DNA of 8,650 bases, taken from positions 1 to 8,650 of the forward strand of contig CALLZA010001024.1 in assembly GCA_937858165.1 (NCBI GenBank), given 5' to 3'. The notes below the pieces were generated by a model. That model was not told the origin of the DNA, searched no databases, and saw only the letters and a program-made list of their open reading frames with translations. A program made the position numbers and the translations under genes. Source of the stretch: an uncultured Ardenticatenia bacterium. Its GTDB lineage: Bacteria; Chloroflexota; Anaerolineae; Promineifilales; Promineifilaceae. Shown one piece after another: positions 1-6,405 of this stretch; position 1 is the stretch's first letter; every line of letters starts with the position of its first letter.

Positions 1-42
1 TCTCGCCTTCGTGTCGGATGGATCTTTTGTTTTTTTTTTTTT
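1..42. other. Non-genomic read-through tail and poly-T, left end
   Basis: Positions 30-42 are thirteen T's directly outside the P7 adapter, and 1-29 is unrelated sequence. Read from the other strand this is adapter, then an A run, then noise: the pattern left when a read runs off the end of a short fragment. No gene or genomic signal can be assigned here. Confidence 0.93.
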
Positions 43-108
43 CAAGCAGAAGACGGCATACGAGATCTAGTACGGTCTCGTGGGCTCGGAGATGTGTATA
101 AGAGACAG
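43..108 (+). other. Illumina Nextera P7 adapter (artefact)
   Basis: Positions 43-66 match the P7 flow-cell sequence, 67-74 are an 8-base index (CTAGTACG, which I recognise as the i7 index usually called N702), and 75-108 match the Nextera read-2 primer ending in the 19-base Tn5 mosaic end (90-108). This is library-construction sequence left in the assembly. It also creates a false N-terminus (MGSEMCIRDS) for the reading frame running into the first gene. Confidence 0.98.
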
Positions 109-109
109 C

Positions 110-877
110 TTCTACACCGACATCATCGGCCTGACGCTGCTGACGCGCGAGGGCGACGACGCCCAGATGGGCGCGGGTACGGAGCCGCTGCTGCTGCTCC
201 ACGGTCAAGCGGGGCTGTCGCGCGTGCGGCGGGCAACTGGCCTCTACCATTTCGCTCTGCTGCTGCCGTCGCGGGCGGATTTAGGCGACGCCCTCCAGCA
301 CTACGTTGAGGTCAACGCGCCTATCAGCGGTTTTGCCGACCACGCCGTGAGCGAGGCCATCTACCTGACCGACCCCGACGGCCACGGCATCGAGGTCTAT
401 CGCGATCGGCCGCGCGAGGAGTGGGCCTATACGAACGGCGCGCTGCGCATGACCACCGAGCCGATCGACTTCGACGGCGTCTTGCGGTCGCGCAGCGGCG
501 CATGGCGCGGCTTGCCGCCGGGGACGATGATGGGCCACATCCACCTGCAAGTGGCCCAGATCGAGGCCACGGAGCGCTTCTACATCGACCTGATCGGCCA
601 GGACCTGGTTCTGCGCTATGGCCCGTCGGCCACCTTCCTGTCGGCCAACGGCTATCACCACCACATCGGCGGCAACACCTGGGCCGGCGTGGGGCTGCCG
701 CCGGCTCCCGCCGACGCGGCGCGTCTGCTGTGGTACGAGATTCGCCAGCCGGACGCGGCGGCCATTGACGCCATCGCTGCGCGTCTGGCGACGGCGGGCT
801 ATGGCCATGAGCGGGACACCACCGGGTTGCGCGTGGTAGACCCGTCCGGCATTCAACTGTTGCTAACTGCCCACTAG
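110..877 (+). CDS. VOC-family two-domain extradiol dioxygenase/glyoxalase-like protein, CatE type (5' truncated)
   Basis: This is a 255-residue C-terminal portion of a vicinal-oxygen-chelate protein resembling the CatE (catechol 2,3-dioxygenase-like) group. The true start is missing: the frame runs out into adapter at 109, so any start codon within 80-108 is artificial. Residues are counted from the first genomic codon. The first VOC module starts mid-motif at FYTDIIGLTLL (1-11), with candidate metal ligands H47 in GLYHFAL and E95 in GIEVYRD. A linker (about 100-138) leads to a second module with GHIHLQV (142-148), the FYIDLIG helix (157-163), GYHHHIGGNTW (181-191) and a terminal DPSGIQLLL. 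The last strand has Gln (249) where a Glu ligand would be expected in a metal-binding module. Family membership is clear; the substrate (a catecholic ring or another small electrophile) cannot be read from sequence. The stop is TAG at 875-877, and a nested hairpin follows in the gap to the next gene. Confidence 0.88.
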   Translation, partial: FYTDIIGLTLLTREGDDAQMGAGTEPLLLLHGQAGLSRVRRATGLYHFALLLPSRADLGDALQHYVEVNAPISGFADHAVSEAIYLTDPDGHGIEVYRDRPREEWAYTNGALRMTTEPIDFDGVLRSRSGAWRGLPPGTMMGHIHLQVAQIEATERFYIDLIGQDLVLRYGPSATFLSANGYHHHIGGNTWAGVGLPPAPADAARLLWYEIRQPDAAAIDAIAARLATAGYGHERDTTGLRVVDPSGIQLLLTAH

Positions 878-903
878 AAAGCAAGGCACAATCGCATACA
901 GCA

Positions 904-983
904 GCATGGCACGCTGATGGGCGCGGATCAGATGACATCTGGTTGCGCCCATTGGCTAAATCTGCATCATCTGCGTGCCATGC
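904..983. repeat. Nested inverted repeat (GGGCGC family) in the gap after the VOC gene
   Basis: Three stems are nested. The outer 11-base arms at 904-914 and 973-983 are perfectly complementary (GCATGGCACGC / GCGTGCCATGC). An inner 8-base stem pairs 917-924 with 945-952 (ATGGGCGC / GCGCCCAT). A small apical stem pairs 929-934 with 936-941 (CAGATG / CATCTG). The element starts 27 bases after the TAG stop and ends about 50 bases before the next start. No U-tract follows, so it is not a classical intrinsic terminator. It may shape the 3' end of the upstream mRNA or be a small non-autonomous repeat. Confidence 0.75.
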
Positions 984-1018
984 CACTGCCGGCGAAGTTT
1001 ATATGATTGACCCGGCTG

Positions 1019-1027
1019 TGCTACAAT
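1019..1027 (+). promoter_or_regulatory. Candidate extended -10 promoter of a leaderless gene
   Basis: TGCTACAAT matches an extended -10 element (TG, one base, TACAAT at 1022-1027). Only seven bases separate it from the ATG at 1035, so transcription would start at or next to the start codon. No Shine-Dalgarno sequence is visible. This spacing is the known layout of leaderless bacterial genes. A TTGACC at 1007-1012 lies too close to serve as the -35 box. Confidence 0.5.
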
Positions 1028-1034
1028 TCGCCGC

Positions 1035-1895
1035 ATGCTCGCCAATGCGCGCCACCCCGTCATCCTCCACGCCGACCAGGATCACAGCGGCCTGCGGCTG
1101 GTCATCTTTCTGGCCCTGTTCATCGGCCTCATCCCCGGCTTCTTCCTCGCCCGCTGGCTGCTGAGCACATTGGCCCCGCCGGCCGTGCTGGACTACTTGA
1201 CGTTTCTGTCCTGTGTCGGCGCGATTCCGCTGGCACTGCTCTTCATCTATGGGCTGGAGAAGCTGCTCAAGCGCGTCTGGCGCAGTGGGTTGAGCCTGGA
1301 GTTGAACGAGCGCGGCATCGTCGTCTATGACCGGCGGGGGGAAGGGTCCAGGGGCCAGGGGCCAGGGGCCAGGGAAGAAAGTAACGCGCCGGCGTCCAGT
1401 TCCGCCCTGGAACCTGGAACCTGGAACCTGGAACCTGCCATCCGTTGGCACGGCAACCTCAGCCACATCAACTGGTACTTCCGGCTCAGTGGCTACCCCC
1501 GCGCGGGGCAGGAGCGGCGCGTGCCGGCCAAGTGGCTGTGTCTGGCGACGGAGTTACATCAGGACGGCGCGCGGCTCAACGTCTTCACGCTTATGTCGCC
1601 CGAACGGGCTGCGCCGTTCATCGACAACCCGCGCCTCGCTTTCCAGCGGCTGAACCCAGCCGAGCTCTACGACCGCTCGGCCCGCGGCCGTCTCGGCCCA
1701 CCCAGCCGACCGCTCATCCCCAACAGTGTGCTGCACACCAAGGACGGCCGCTACTGGCTGGCGGAGCGCCGTCGTTGGGAGTATGGCGTCGAGTTGACGC
1801 CGGACGATTTCACCACGTTGATGGAGTACACTCAGACCTACGCCCAACCACCCCGCCCGGCGATCGACGCCGCAGCGGAACCCATTTCCATCTAG
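1035..1895 (+). CDS. Uncharacterised protein with two membrane segments and an in-frame repeat insertion
   Basis: I do not recognise this 286-residue protein's family. Two hydrophobic stretches, about 22-43 and 54-78, form an N-terminal membrane hairpin, followed by a basic loop (EKLLKRVWR) and a soluble C-terminal region. Short hydrophobic stretches such as GIVVYD (94-99) and INWYFRL (145-151) suggest a beta-rich, possibly PH-like fold, which is only a guess. Residues about 101-134 are unlike the rest: they are Gly/Pro/Ser-rich and then repeat LEPGTWN, because a heptanucleotide inverted repeat (1344-1437) lies in frame there. The flanking pieces GIVVYDRR and IRWHGNLSHINWYFRL look like parts of one domain, so the insertion probably forms a surface loop. 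The ATG at 1035 is supported by the upstream -10-like element and fits a leaderless start. The gene after it begins 60 bases downstream with its own Shine-Dalgarno. Confidence 0.8.
   Translation: MLANARHPVILHADQDHSGLRLVIFLALFIGLIPGFFLARWLLSTLAPPAVLDYLTFLSCVGAIPLALLFIYGLEKLLKRVWRSGLSLELNERGIVVYDRRGEGSRGQGPGAREESNAPASSSALEPGTWNLEPAIRWHGNLSHINWYFRLSGYPRAGQERRVPAKWLCLATELHQDGARLNVFTLMSPERAAPFIDNPRLAFQRLNPAELYDRSARGRLGPPSRPLIPNSVLHTKDGRYWLAERRRWEYGVELTPDDFTTLMEYTQTYAQPPRPAIDAAAEPISI
1344..1437. repeat. Heptanucleotide inverted repeat (CCTGGNN family) inside a coding region
   Basis: The left arm is nearly four tandem CCAGGGG units (1348-1374). The right arm is four CCTGGAA units (1406-1433) followed by CCTG. 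Each unit pairs CCAGG with CCTGG and leaves two mismatched bases, giving an imperfect hairpin with a spacer at 1375-1405. The same heptad family occupies the intergenic gaps at 6341-6405 and 8199-8253. Because three heptads make 21 bases, the right arm encodes a seven-residue period (GTWNLEP). The reading frame stays open through the whole element. Confidence 0.9.
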
Positions 1896-1955
1896 CCGCC
1901 GCGCCCCACAGCGCCCCGGCCGTTCGGCCGCCACACGCGGCCCAGGAGATCACTC

Positions 1956-3119
1956 ATGTTACCCTTCATCACCGACGAACACCGCATGATCGCACAGGCG
2001 GCGCGCGACTTCGGCCGCAACTCCATCGCCCCCATCGCCGCCGAACACGACGAGACGGGCGAGTTCCCCCTCCAGACCATCCGCGAGATGGGTCAACTGG
2101 GCTTCATGGGCATCGAAGTGCCCGAAGAGTATGGCGGGGCGGGCATGGACACGCTGGCCTACGTGCTGGCGATGGTCGAGATCAGCAAGGCCGACGCCAG
2201 CCACGGCACGATCATGTCCGTCAACAACTCGCTCTACGCCCATGGCCTGCTAAAGTTCGGCACGGAGGAGCAGAAGCAGAAGTACCTCGTGCCCATCGCC
2301 ACCGGCCAGAAGATCGGCGCCTACAGCCTGACCGAGCCGATGAGCGGCAGCGATGCGGGCACGATGAAGAGCCGGGCCGTGCTGAACCCGGAGGGCACGG
2401 CCTACGTCATCAACGGCCGCAAGTCGTGGGTCACCTCCGCGCCCTATGCCGACGTCATCATCCTCTTCACCATGACCCAGCCGGAGAAGAAGCACCGCGG
2501 CGTGACGGCGTTCATCATCGAGACCGACCAGCCGGGCTTCATCCGCGGCAAGAAGGAGCCGAAGCTGGGCATCCGCGCCAGCGCCACCAGCGAGATCATC
2601 TTCGACAACTACGAGTGCCCGGTGGAAAACCGCCTGGGGGCCGAGGGCGAGGGGTTCAAGATCGCCATGACCGTGCTGGACGCGGGACGCATCGGCATCG
2701 CCTCGCAAGCGCTGGGCATCGCCGAGGCGGCGTTCGAGGCCAGCGTGGCCTATGCCAAGGAGCGCGAGGCGTTCGGCCAGAAGATCGGCGAGTTCCAGCA
2801 GATTCAGGCCAAGCTGGCCGACATGAAGTGCCGCGTTGACGCCAGCCGGCTGCTCATCTATCAGGCGGCGCTGGCCAAGATGGCGGCCAAGACGGGCGAC
2901 GGCCGCTACTCGCTGGAGGCCAGCGAAGCCAAGCTCTTCGCCAGCGAGACGGCCATGTGGGTGACGACCCAGGCCATCCAGATTCACGGCGGCATGGGTT
3001 ATAGTAAGGAGATGCCGCTGGAGCGCTACTTCCGCGACGCCAAGATCACCGAAATCTACGAAGGCACGAGCGAGATTCAGCGCATGGTCATCGCCCGCGC
3101 CCTGACCGGTCTGCGATAA
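1956..3119 (+). CDS. Acyl-CoA dehydrogenase (short-chain/butyryl-CoA dehydrogenase type)
   Basis: This 387-residue FAD flavoenzyme is of the usual length for the short-chain acyl-CoA dehydrogenase family, which makes the alpha,beta double bond of an acyl-CoA and passes electrons to electron-transfer flavoprotein. The family signatures are intact: AYSLTEPMSGSDAG (122-135) in the flavin/substrate region, the QIHGGMGY motif (342-349), and the C-terminal ITEIYEGTSEIQR segment, where E369 aligns with the catalytic base of short-chain enzymes. YAKEREAFGQKIGEFQ (266-281) is the standard start of the C-terminal helical domain. The start is ATG at 1956, with AGGAGA at 1944-1949 six bases upstream. No ETF or thiolase genes are adjacent, so the pathway (fatty-acid, butyrate or branched-chain amino-acid breakdown) cannot be fixed. 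The gene converges with yggT across a long hairpin. Confidence 0.96.
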   Translation: MLPFITDEHRMIAQAARDFGRNSIAPIAAEHDETGEFPLQTIREMGQLGFMGIEVPEEYGGAGMDTLAYVLAMVEISKADASHGTIMSVNNSLYAHGLLKFGTEEQKQKYLVPIATGQKIGAYSLTEPMSGSDAGTMKSRAVLNPEGTAYVINGRKSWVTSAPYADVIILFTMTQPEKKHRGVTAFIIETDQPGFIRGKKEPKLGIRASATSEIIFDNYECPVENRLGAEGEGFKIAMTVLDAGRIGIASQALGIAEAAFEASVAYAKEREAFGQKIGEFQQIQAKLADMKCRVDASRLLIYQAALAKMAAKTGDGRYSLEASEAKLFASETAMWVTTQAIQIHGGMGYSKEMPLERYFRDAKITEIYEGTSEIQRMVIARALTGLR

Positions 3120-3134
3120 GAAAGAAGCTCAGGT

Positions 3135-3211
3135 AAAGGACGCCAAGAGCGCTAGGAACGCCAAGAGAAAAGCTGATTCTCTTGGCGTCCTTTGCGCTCT
3201 TGGCGTCCTTT
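3135..3211. repeat. Long hairpin, GGCGTCC family, between convergent genes
   Basis: The 33-base arms at 3135-3167 and 3179-3211 are complementary with three mismatches around an 11-base loop. Each arm is itself an internal near-duplicate built on ACGCCAAGAG. It begins 15 bases after the acyl-CoA dehydrogenase TAA and ends 16 bases before the yggT stop, so it fills the convergent gap. It could act as a two-way 3'-end structure, but neither side has a U-tract. The flank GCGTGAGATCT (3212-3222) recurs, inverted, beside the second family member near 4392. Confidence 0.9.
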
Positions 3212-3227
3212 GCGTGAGATCTGCTGC

Positions 3228-3491
3228 CTATCGTACCAGATTGATGACCACCCCTTGTAGCAGCCGCGCCAGCAAGAGGACGACCATCGGACTGAAGTCC
3301 AGGCCGCCCATCGGCGGCAGCAGGCGACGGATAGGGTTGAGGATGGGTTCGGTCACGCCCTGAATGAAACGGACGACCGGCCCCCACGTCGGATGGTACG
3401 GACTGACGCGCACCCACGACAGGACGATGTTGGCAAACAACAGGACGTAGAAAATCCAAAACAGCGCGTTGATGATAGCGATCAATGTCAT
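3228..3491 (-). CDS. yggT: YggT/YlmG family membrane protein
   Basis: This 87-residue protein has the typical YggT (Ccb3/YlmG) layout. A first hydrophobic segment at about 3-27 ends in the conserved LSWVRVSP; a polar stretch contains FIQGVTEPILNPIRRLLPP (42-60), the family's hallmark; and a second hydrophobic segment (about 64-85) follows. YggT proteins are small integral membrane proteins, linked in the literature to osmotic tolerance, cell division and, in chloroplasts, thylakoid biogenesis; no biochemical activity is established. I chose the ATG at 3491 because GAGAGG lies just upstream. An ATG seven codons earlier (3512) sits on the edge of the CACAGATTA repeat and would add MLFSRGK. It lies downstream of yggS on the same strand, a pairing common in bacteria. 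Confidence 0.92.
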   Translation of the reverse strand: MTLIAIINALFWIFYVLLFANIVLSWVRVSPYHPTWGPVVRFIQGVTEPILNPIRRLLPPMGGLDFSPMVVLLLARLLQGVVINLVR

Positions 3492-3511
3492 TTTGCCTCT
3501 CGAAAAAAGCA

Positions 3512-3585
3512 TCCACAGATTACACAGATTACAATTTAGTTCATGCAGATGGCAAGAAATCCGTGAAGTCTGTGTAATCTGTGGA
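3512..3585. repeat. Inverted repeat, CACAGATTA family, between yggS and yggT
   Basis: The 17-base arms at 3512-3528 and 3569-3585 are perfectly complementary (TCCACAGATTACACAGA), with a 40-base loop. The left arm is itself a partial tandem of CACAGATTA. On the - strand the structure is followed within a few bases by TTTTTT (3502-3507) and then the yggT ribosome-binding site. It could therefore reduce transcription from yggS into yggT, although the stem is AT-rich and the loop long for an efficient terminator. It starts about 13 bases after the yggS stop codon. Confidence 0.85.
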
Positions 3586-3598
3586 CTCTTTATCTCAC

Positions 3599-4348
3599 TT
3601 AACGTATCTCCCGCTCGCCGAAGAGCGCGCGGCCGACGCGGACGTGGGTCGCCCCTTCCTCGATGGCGATCTCGAAGTCGTCGGTCATGCCCATCGACAG
3701 CGCCGGGCGTGGCAACGCCGGCAACTCACCCGCCAACCACTCGGCCAGCGTCCGGCAGCGCCGAAAGACGGCGCGAATCTCGTCCGGCGGCGCGTCCCAC
3801 GGAGCCATCGTCATCAGGCCCAGCGGCGGCAAGCTCGGCGCGGCCAGTAAGCTACTAACCATAGTACGCAGCGCTGCGCGCTGAGTCGCATCTTCCTCCC
3901 ACTGGGTCATGGGCAGGCCCGACTTGGTTGCTTCGCCACTCAGGTTGACCTCCACAAAGGCGGGCAGCACGCGGTCGGCCACGGCCAGTTCGGCCGCCAG
4001 CCGCCGGGCGATCTTATCGCGGTCGAGGGCGTGGAAGACGTCGGCGTGGGCGGCGGCCAGGTCGCTCTTGCGGCTCTGGAGTGTGCCGATGAGGTGCCAG
4101 GTGAGGCCGACGGTTGGCCCCAGCGCGGCTTCGACTACGGGGCGCTTGGCGGCCAGCTCCTCGGGGCGATTCTCGCCAAAGTGGAACAGACCGGCGTCGT
4201 AAGCCTCGATGACCAACTGGGCCGGCCACGTCTTGGTAACGGCGATGAGCGTCACCTCATCGGCCGCCCGTCCGGCCCGCGCCGCGGCGGCGGCCATACG
4301 CGCCCGCACGACCTCATGCCGCTCACTGATCTGTTGCCAGTTCAACAT
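3599..4348 (-). CDS. yggS: YggS/PROSC family pyridoxal 5'-phosphate homeostasis protein
   Basis: This 249-residue cytosolic protein has the single TIM-barrel domain of the YggS/YlmE/PLPBP family, which binds PLP and buffers vitamin B6 and amino/keto-acid pools without known catalysis. K39 in LIAVTKTWP is the expected Schiff-base lysine. HFGEN (56-60), WHLIGTLQSRK (84-94), VNLSGEATKSG (134-144), SMGMTDDFEIAI (218-229) and GATHVRVGRALFG (232-244) are the conserved blocks, the last two forming the phosphate-binding end. Length is a little above the family norm. The ATG at 4348 follows a -10-like GATAAT by six bases and no Shine-Dalgarno is visible, so the mRNA may be leaderless. It is transcribed towards yggT; the sepF gene often found between this pair in Gram-positives is absent. 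Confidence 0.96.
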   Translation of the reverse strand: MLNWQQISERHEVVRARMAAAAARAGRAADEVTLIAVTKTWPAQLVIEAYDAGLFHFGENRPEELAAKRPVVEAALGPTVGLTWHLIGTLQSRKSDLAAAHADVFHALDRDKIARRLAAELAVADRVLPAFVEVNLSGEATKSGLPMTQWEEDATQRAALRTMVSSLLAAPSLPPLGLMTMAPWDAPPDEIRAVFRRCRTLAEWLAGELPALPRPALSMGMTDDFEIAIEEGATHVRVGRALFGEREIR

Positions 4349-4354
4349 GGGTGT

Positions 4355-4360
4355 ATTATC
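4355..4360 (-). promoter_or_regulatory. Candidate -10 element for leaderless yggS
   Basis: On the - strand the hexamer reads GATAAT, one base from the TATAAT consensus, and lies six bases before the yggS ATG. That distance places the transcription start at the start codon. The matching -35 region (about 4378-4383) is weak. No Shine-Dalgarno is present, which supports a leaderless reading. Confidence 0.42.
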
Positions 4361-4391
4361 TGTCGATTGTGGTCTTTTGGACAGGGCGAGA

Positions 4392-4484
4392 AGATCTCAC
4401 GCGATGGACGCCAAGACAGCAAAAGACGCAAAGTAAGAGTGCACTCTTCTTGGCGCCCTTTGCTTCCTTGGCGTCCTTTGCGTC
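4392..4484. repeat. Second GGCGTCC-family inverted repeat, between the PQQ-type gene and yggS
   Basis: Arms of about 28 bases starting with GGACGCCAAG at 4406 and ending with CTTGGCGTCC at about 4478 pair with five mismatches. The centre contains a perfect 14-base palindrome, AAGAGTGCACTCTT (4435-4448). Its outer flank AGATCTCACGC (4392-4402) is an inverted exact match to the flank of the copy at 3135-3211, so the two copies lie in opposite orientation and share an edge. The element starts about seven bases beyond the TAA of the dehydrogenase-like gene. Confidence 0.88.
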
Positions 4485-4490
4485 AGCTCT

Positions 4491-5897
4491 TTAAGCTCCG
4501 GTATAGGCGATGCGGAAGATGAGGCCCGTGGCCCAGTCGGCGACGTAGAGCGCGCCATCGGGGCCAACGGTCAGGTCGATGGGCGCGGCGAAGCCGGTAG
4601 CGAAGTCGCTTGTCTCCTGCCCGCCCGGTCCGAACCAGACGATCCGCTGCGCCTCCGGGAAGGCGCTCCATAGCGTCACGAATAGACTATTGTAGTAACC
4701 GGGGAACGCGTCATCGAGGTAAGCAGCAATGCCTGTTGGCGACGAGTGGGCGATGAAGGTGTGCAGCGGCGGCACGATCTCTACGTCGTCGGGTGCGGTA
4801 AAGCACACGCCGCAGTCGAACCAGGGGTAGCCATGTTCGCCGCCCGGCTCGACACGGTTGAACTCCTCCGGCGGGCCAAAGTCGGGCATGTTGTCGGTCG
4901 TGAATAGCACTCCGTCGGCGTCCCAGGCGATGTCGTAGGCGTTGCGGAAGCCGCGGGCATAGGTCTCGACCAGCGTTCCGTCGGGGCTGAAGCGCAAGAT
5001 GCTGGCCTCATAGGGGTGGCGCTCGTCCTGCTCGCTGGCGTTCGGCCCGCTCAGAATTTCGCCGTGGTCGGCTCGACCGCCGACGGAGACATAGCCGAAG
5101 CCGTCCGGCCCAAACTCAATGCCGTTGACCGAGTGCATGGCGACGTAACAGCAAGGCAGCCCGGTAATGAGCGGTGTCACAACACCGTCCTCGACCACAG
5201 CCACTTCCGCCTCGCCCCCCTCGTTCAGATCGACCACGCGGCTGGAGACGTACAGTCGCTCCGTGCCCGGCTGGAAGGCCAGCCCGGCCGGTGCCAGGAA
5301 GCCGTCGACGTATAACTCAACGTTGCCCGACTCGTCCAGTGTGTAAATTTCGCCGGTCATCGTCGCCACGTAGAGCAGCCCATCGGGGCCGAAGGTCAGC
5401 ACATTGGGCTGGCCTTCCACCTGGCCGAAGACCGTGGCCGCGAAGCCTTCTGGCAACTGGATGCGCTCCTCCCAGGCAGCCAAGTCGTCGTTACATGGGT
5501 ACTTGTCGCTGCAATCGCTGGCGGCGTAGGGCGTCTGGTCCATCGCGCCCAACGACGGCGGCGCGGCCTCAGGGTCAACCTCGACCGCCGGCCGCTCGAA
5601 GGCCACGACGCCGCCCTCGGCCGTCGGCGTGGCCGCGGGCGGACTGGTGGGCGACGGCGGCGGCGTGGCCGTCGGCGGCGCTTCCGTCGGCGCAACGGTC
5701 GGCGGCAGCTCCAGCGTCGCCTCGACGACCTGGGGGATGGTGTCGCCGTCGGGTGTCACCTGGACGATGGGCAGCTCCGTCGGCGGCGCGCCACAGGCGG
5801 CCAACAGCAAGAGAAATAGCAACAGGCCCGCGACCAACGGCCGCGCGGCAGTGTGGGGCAAGCCCCGGGATAAAGGTGTTTCGTTGTTATGCTTCAT
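4491..5897 (-). CDS. PQQ-dependent glucose/sorbosone dehydrogenase-like beta-propeller lipoprotein
   Basis: This 468-residue protein is predicted to be exported and lipid-anchored. A hydrophobic helix (20-34) ends in the lipobox LLAAC with C35 as the modified cysteine, followed by a low-complexity Pro/Thr/Ala linker (about 60-95) that would hold the domain away from the membrane. From about residue 148 it is a glucose/sorbosone dehydrogenase-type propeller: repeated [10 protein letters not shown] blades (169-178, 262-271), H255 and N258 in AMHSVNG at the place of the soluble glucose dehydrogenase catalytic histidine, and R318-N319 in [13 protein letters not shown], the usual PQQ-side arginine. 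Cysteines at 129/135, 249/250 and 362/365 could form disulfides. Family members oxidise aldoses using PQQ, but some relatives lack activity, so the substrate is unknown. No PQQ synthesis genes are present here. The ATG at 5897 overlaps the dtd stop (ATGA), implying translational coupling. Confidence 0.88.
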   Translation of the reverse strand: MKHNNETPLSRGLPHTAARPLVAGLLLFLLLLAACGAPPTELPIVQVTPDGDTIPQVVEATLELPPTVAPTEAPPTATPPPSPTSPPAATPTAEGGVVAFERPAVEVDPEAAPPSLGAMDQTPYAASDCSDKYPCNDDLAAWEERIQLPEGFAATVFGQVEGQPNVLTFGPDGLLYVATMTGEIYTLDESGNVELYVDGFLAPAGLAFQPGTERLYVSSRVVDLNEGGEAEVAVVEDGVVTPLITGLPCCYVAMHSVNGIEFGPDGFGYVSVGGRADHGEILSGPNASEQDERHPYEASILRFSPDGTLVETYARGFRNAYDIAWDADGVLFTTDNMPDFGPPEEFNRVEPGGEHGYPWFDCGVCFTAPDDVEIVPPLHTFIAHSSPTGIAAYLDDAFPGYYNSLFVTLWSAFPEAQRIVWFGPGGQETSDFATGFAAPIDLTVGPDGALYVADWATGLIFRIAYTGA

Positions 5898-6331
5898 TTT
5901 TCTACCAAAAGGGTCACCGGGCCGTCGTTGTGGATCGCCACCTCCATGTGCGCCCCAAAGACGCCCGTGGCGACAGTGAATCCCGCCCGGCGCAGACAGT
6001 CGACAAACCAGTCGACGAGCGGCTCAGCATGCTCCGGCGCGGCGGCATCGCTGAACGACGGCCGCCGCCCCTTGCGCGCGTCGCCATAGAGCGTGAACTG
6101 CGACACGACGAGCAGCGCCCCACCCACGTCGGCCAGCGACAGGTTCATCTTGCCGGCGTCGTCGTCAAAGACACGCAGCCCGGCGATCTTGGCCGCCACC
6201 CACTCCGCCTCGGCCCGCGTGTCGGCGTGGGTGATGCCGAGCAGGACGACGAAGCCGTGACCAATGCGACCGACGACCTGACCGTCTACGGTCACACTGG
6301 CGCGGGTGACGCGCTGTAATAGGGCTCTCAT
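5894..6331 (-). CDS. dtd: D-aminoacyl-tRNA deacylase
   Basis: This 145-residue enzyme is full length for the DTD1 family. It removes D-amino acids (and glycine mischarged on tRNA-Ala) from tRNA in the cytosol, acting as a homodimer. The N-terminus [17 protein letters not shown] is typical; the catalytic-site motif SQFTLYGD is at 77-84, and the Gly-cisPro motif that excludes L-amino acids is in NDGPVT (135-140; G137-P138). The ATG at 6331 comes directly after a heptad-family hairpin and has no evident Shine-Dalgarno, so translation may be weak, leaderless or dependent on the upstream rmlA transcript. Its TGA overlaps the next gene's ATG by four bases. The pairing with an exported sugar-dehydrogenase-like lipoprotein has no obvious functional logic. 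Confidence 0.97.
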   Translation of the reverse strand: MRALLQRVTRASVTVDGQVVGRIGHGFVVLLGITHADTRAEAEWVAAKIAGLRVFDDDAGKMNLSLADVGGALLVVSQFTLYGDARKGRRPSFSDAAAPEHAEPLVDWFVDCLRRAGFTVATGVFGAHMEVAIHNDGPVTLLVEK

Positions 6332-6340
6332 AAGAAAGGG

Positions 6341-6405
6341 ACCACGGGCCAGGTTCCAGGGGCCAGCGAAAGAGACCCTGGCCCCTGGAACCTCGCCCCT
6401 AGAAC
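6341..6405. repeat. Heptad-family (CCTGGNN) inverted repeat between rmlA and dtd
   Basis: The 16-base arms at 6351-6366 and 6378-6393 are perfectly complementary (AGGTTCCAGGGGCCAG) around an 11-base loop, with looser heptad-like sequence outside. On the - strand it begins immediately after the rmlA TAG (6406-6408) and reaches to within about ten bases of the dtd ATG, so it is nearly the whole intergenic space. It shares units with the elements at 1344-1437 and 8199-8253. Confidence 0.9.

Noticed and set aside
90..108. Tn5 mosaic end and long terminal inverted repeats suggesting a composite transposon
   Set aside because: They are part of the Nextera P7 adapter with index, not a natural element; no transposase gene is present.
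1007..1027. TTGACC ... TACAAT as a classical -35/-10 promoter
   Set aside because: Only nine bases separate the hexamers, far below the usual 16-18; the extended -10 alone is the better reading.
1348..1437. CRISPR-like array in the tandem heptads
   Set aside because: Units are 7 bases, directly adjacent, without spacers, and arranged as two complementary arms.
1917..1930. Small GC stem (CGGCC/GGCCG) before the acyl-CoA dehydrogenase as a terminator
   Set aside because: Five base pairs without a U-tract, in a GC-rich gap where such stems arise by chance.
1445..2839. Long + strand open frame (464 codons) overlapping the membrane-protein and acyl-CoA dehydrogenase genes
   Set aside because: It is a frame-shifted shadow in high-GC DNA: Arg/His/Pro-rich, no recognisable motif, and it covers two well-supported genes in other frames.
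5174..6319. Long + strand open frame (381 codons) antisense to the PQQ-type gene and dtd
   Set aside because: Low-complexity Arg/Pro-rich translation with no family motif; the opposite strand has two clear genes.
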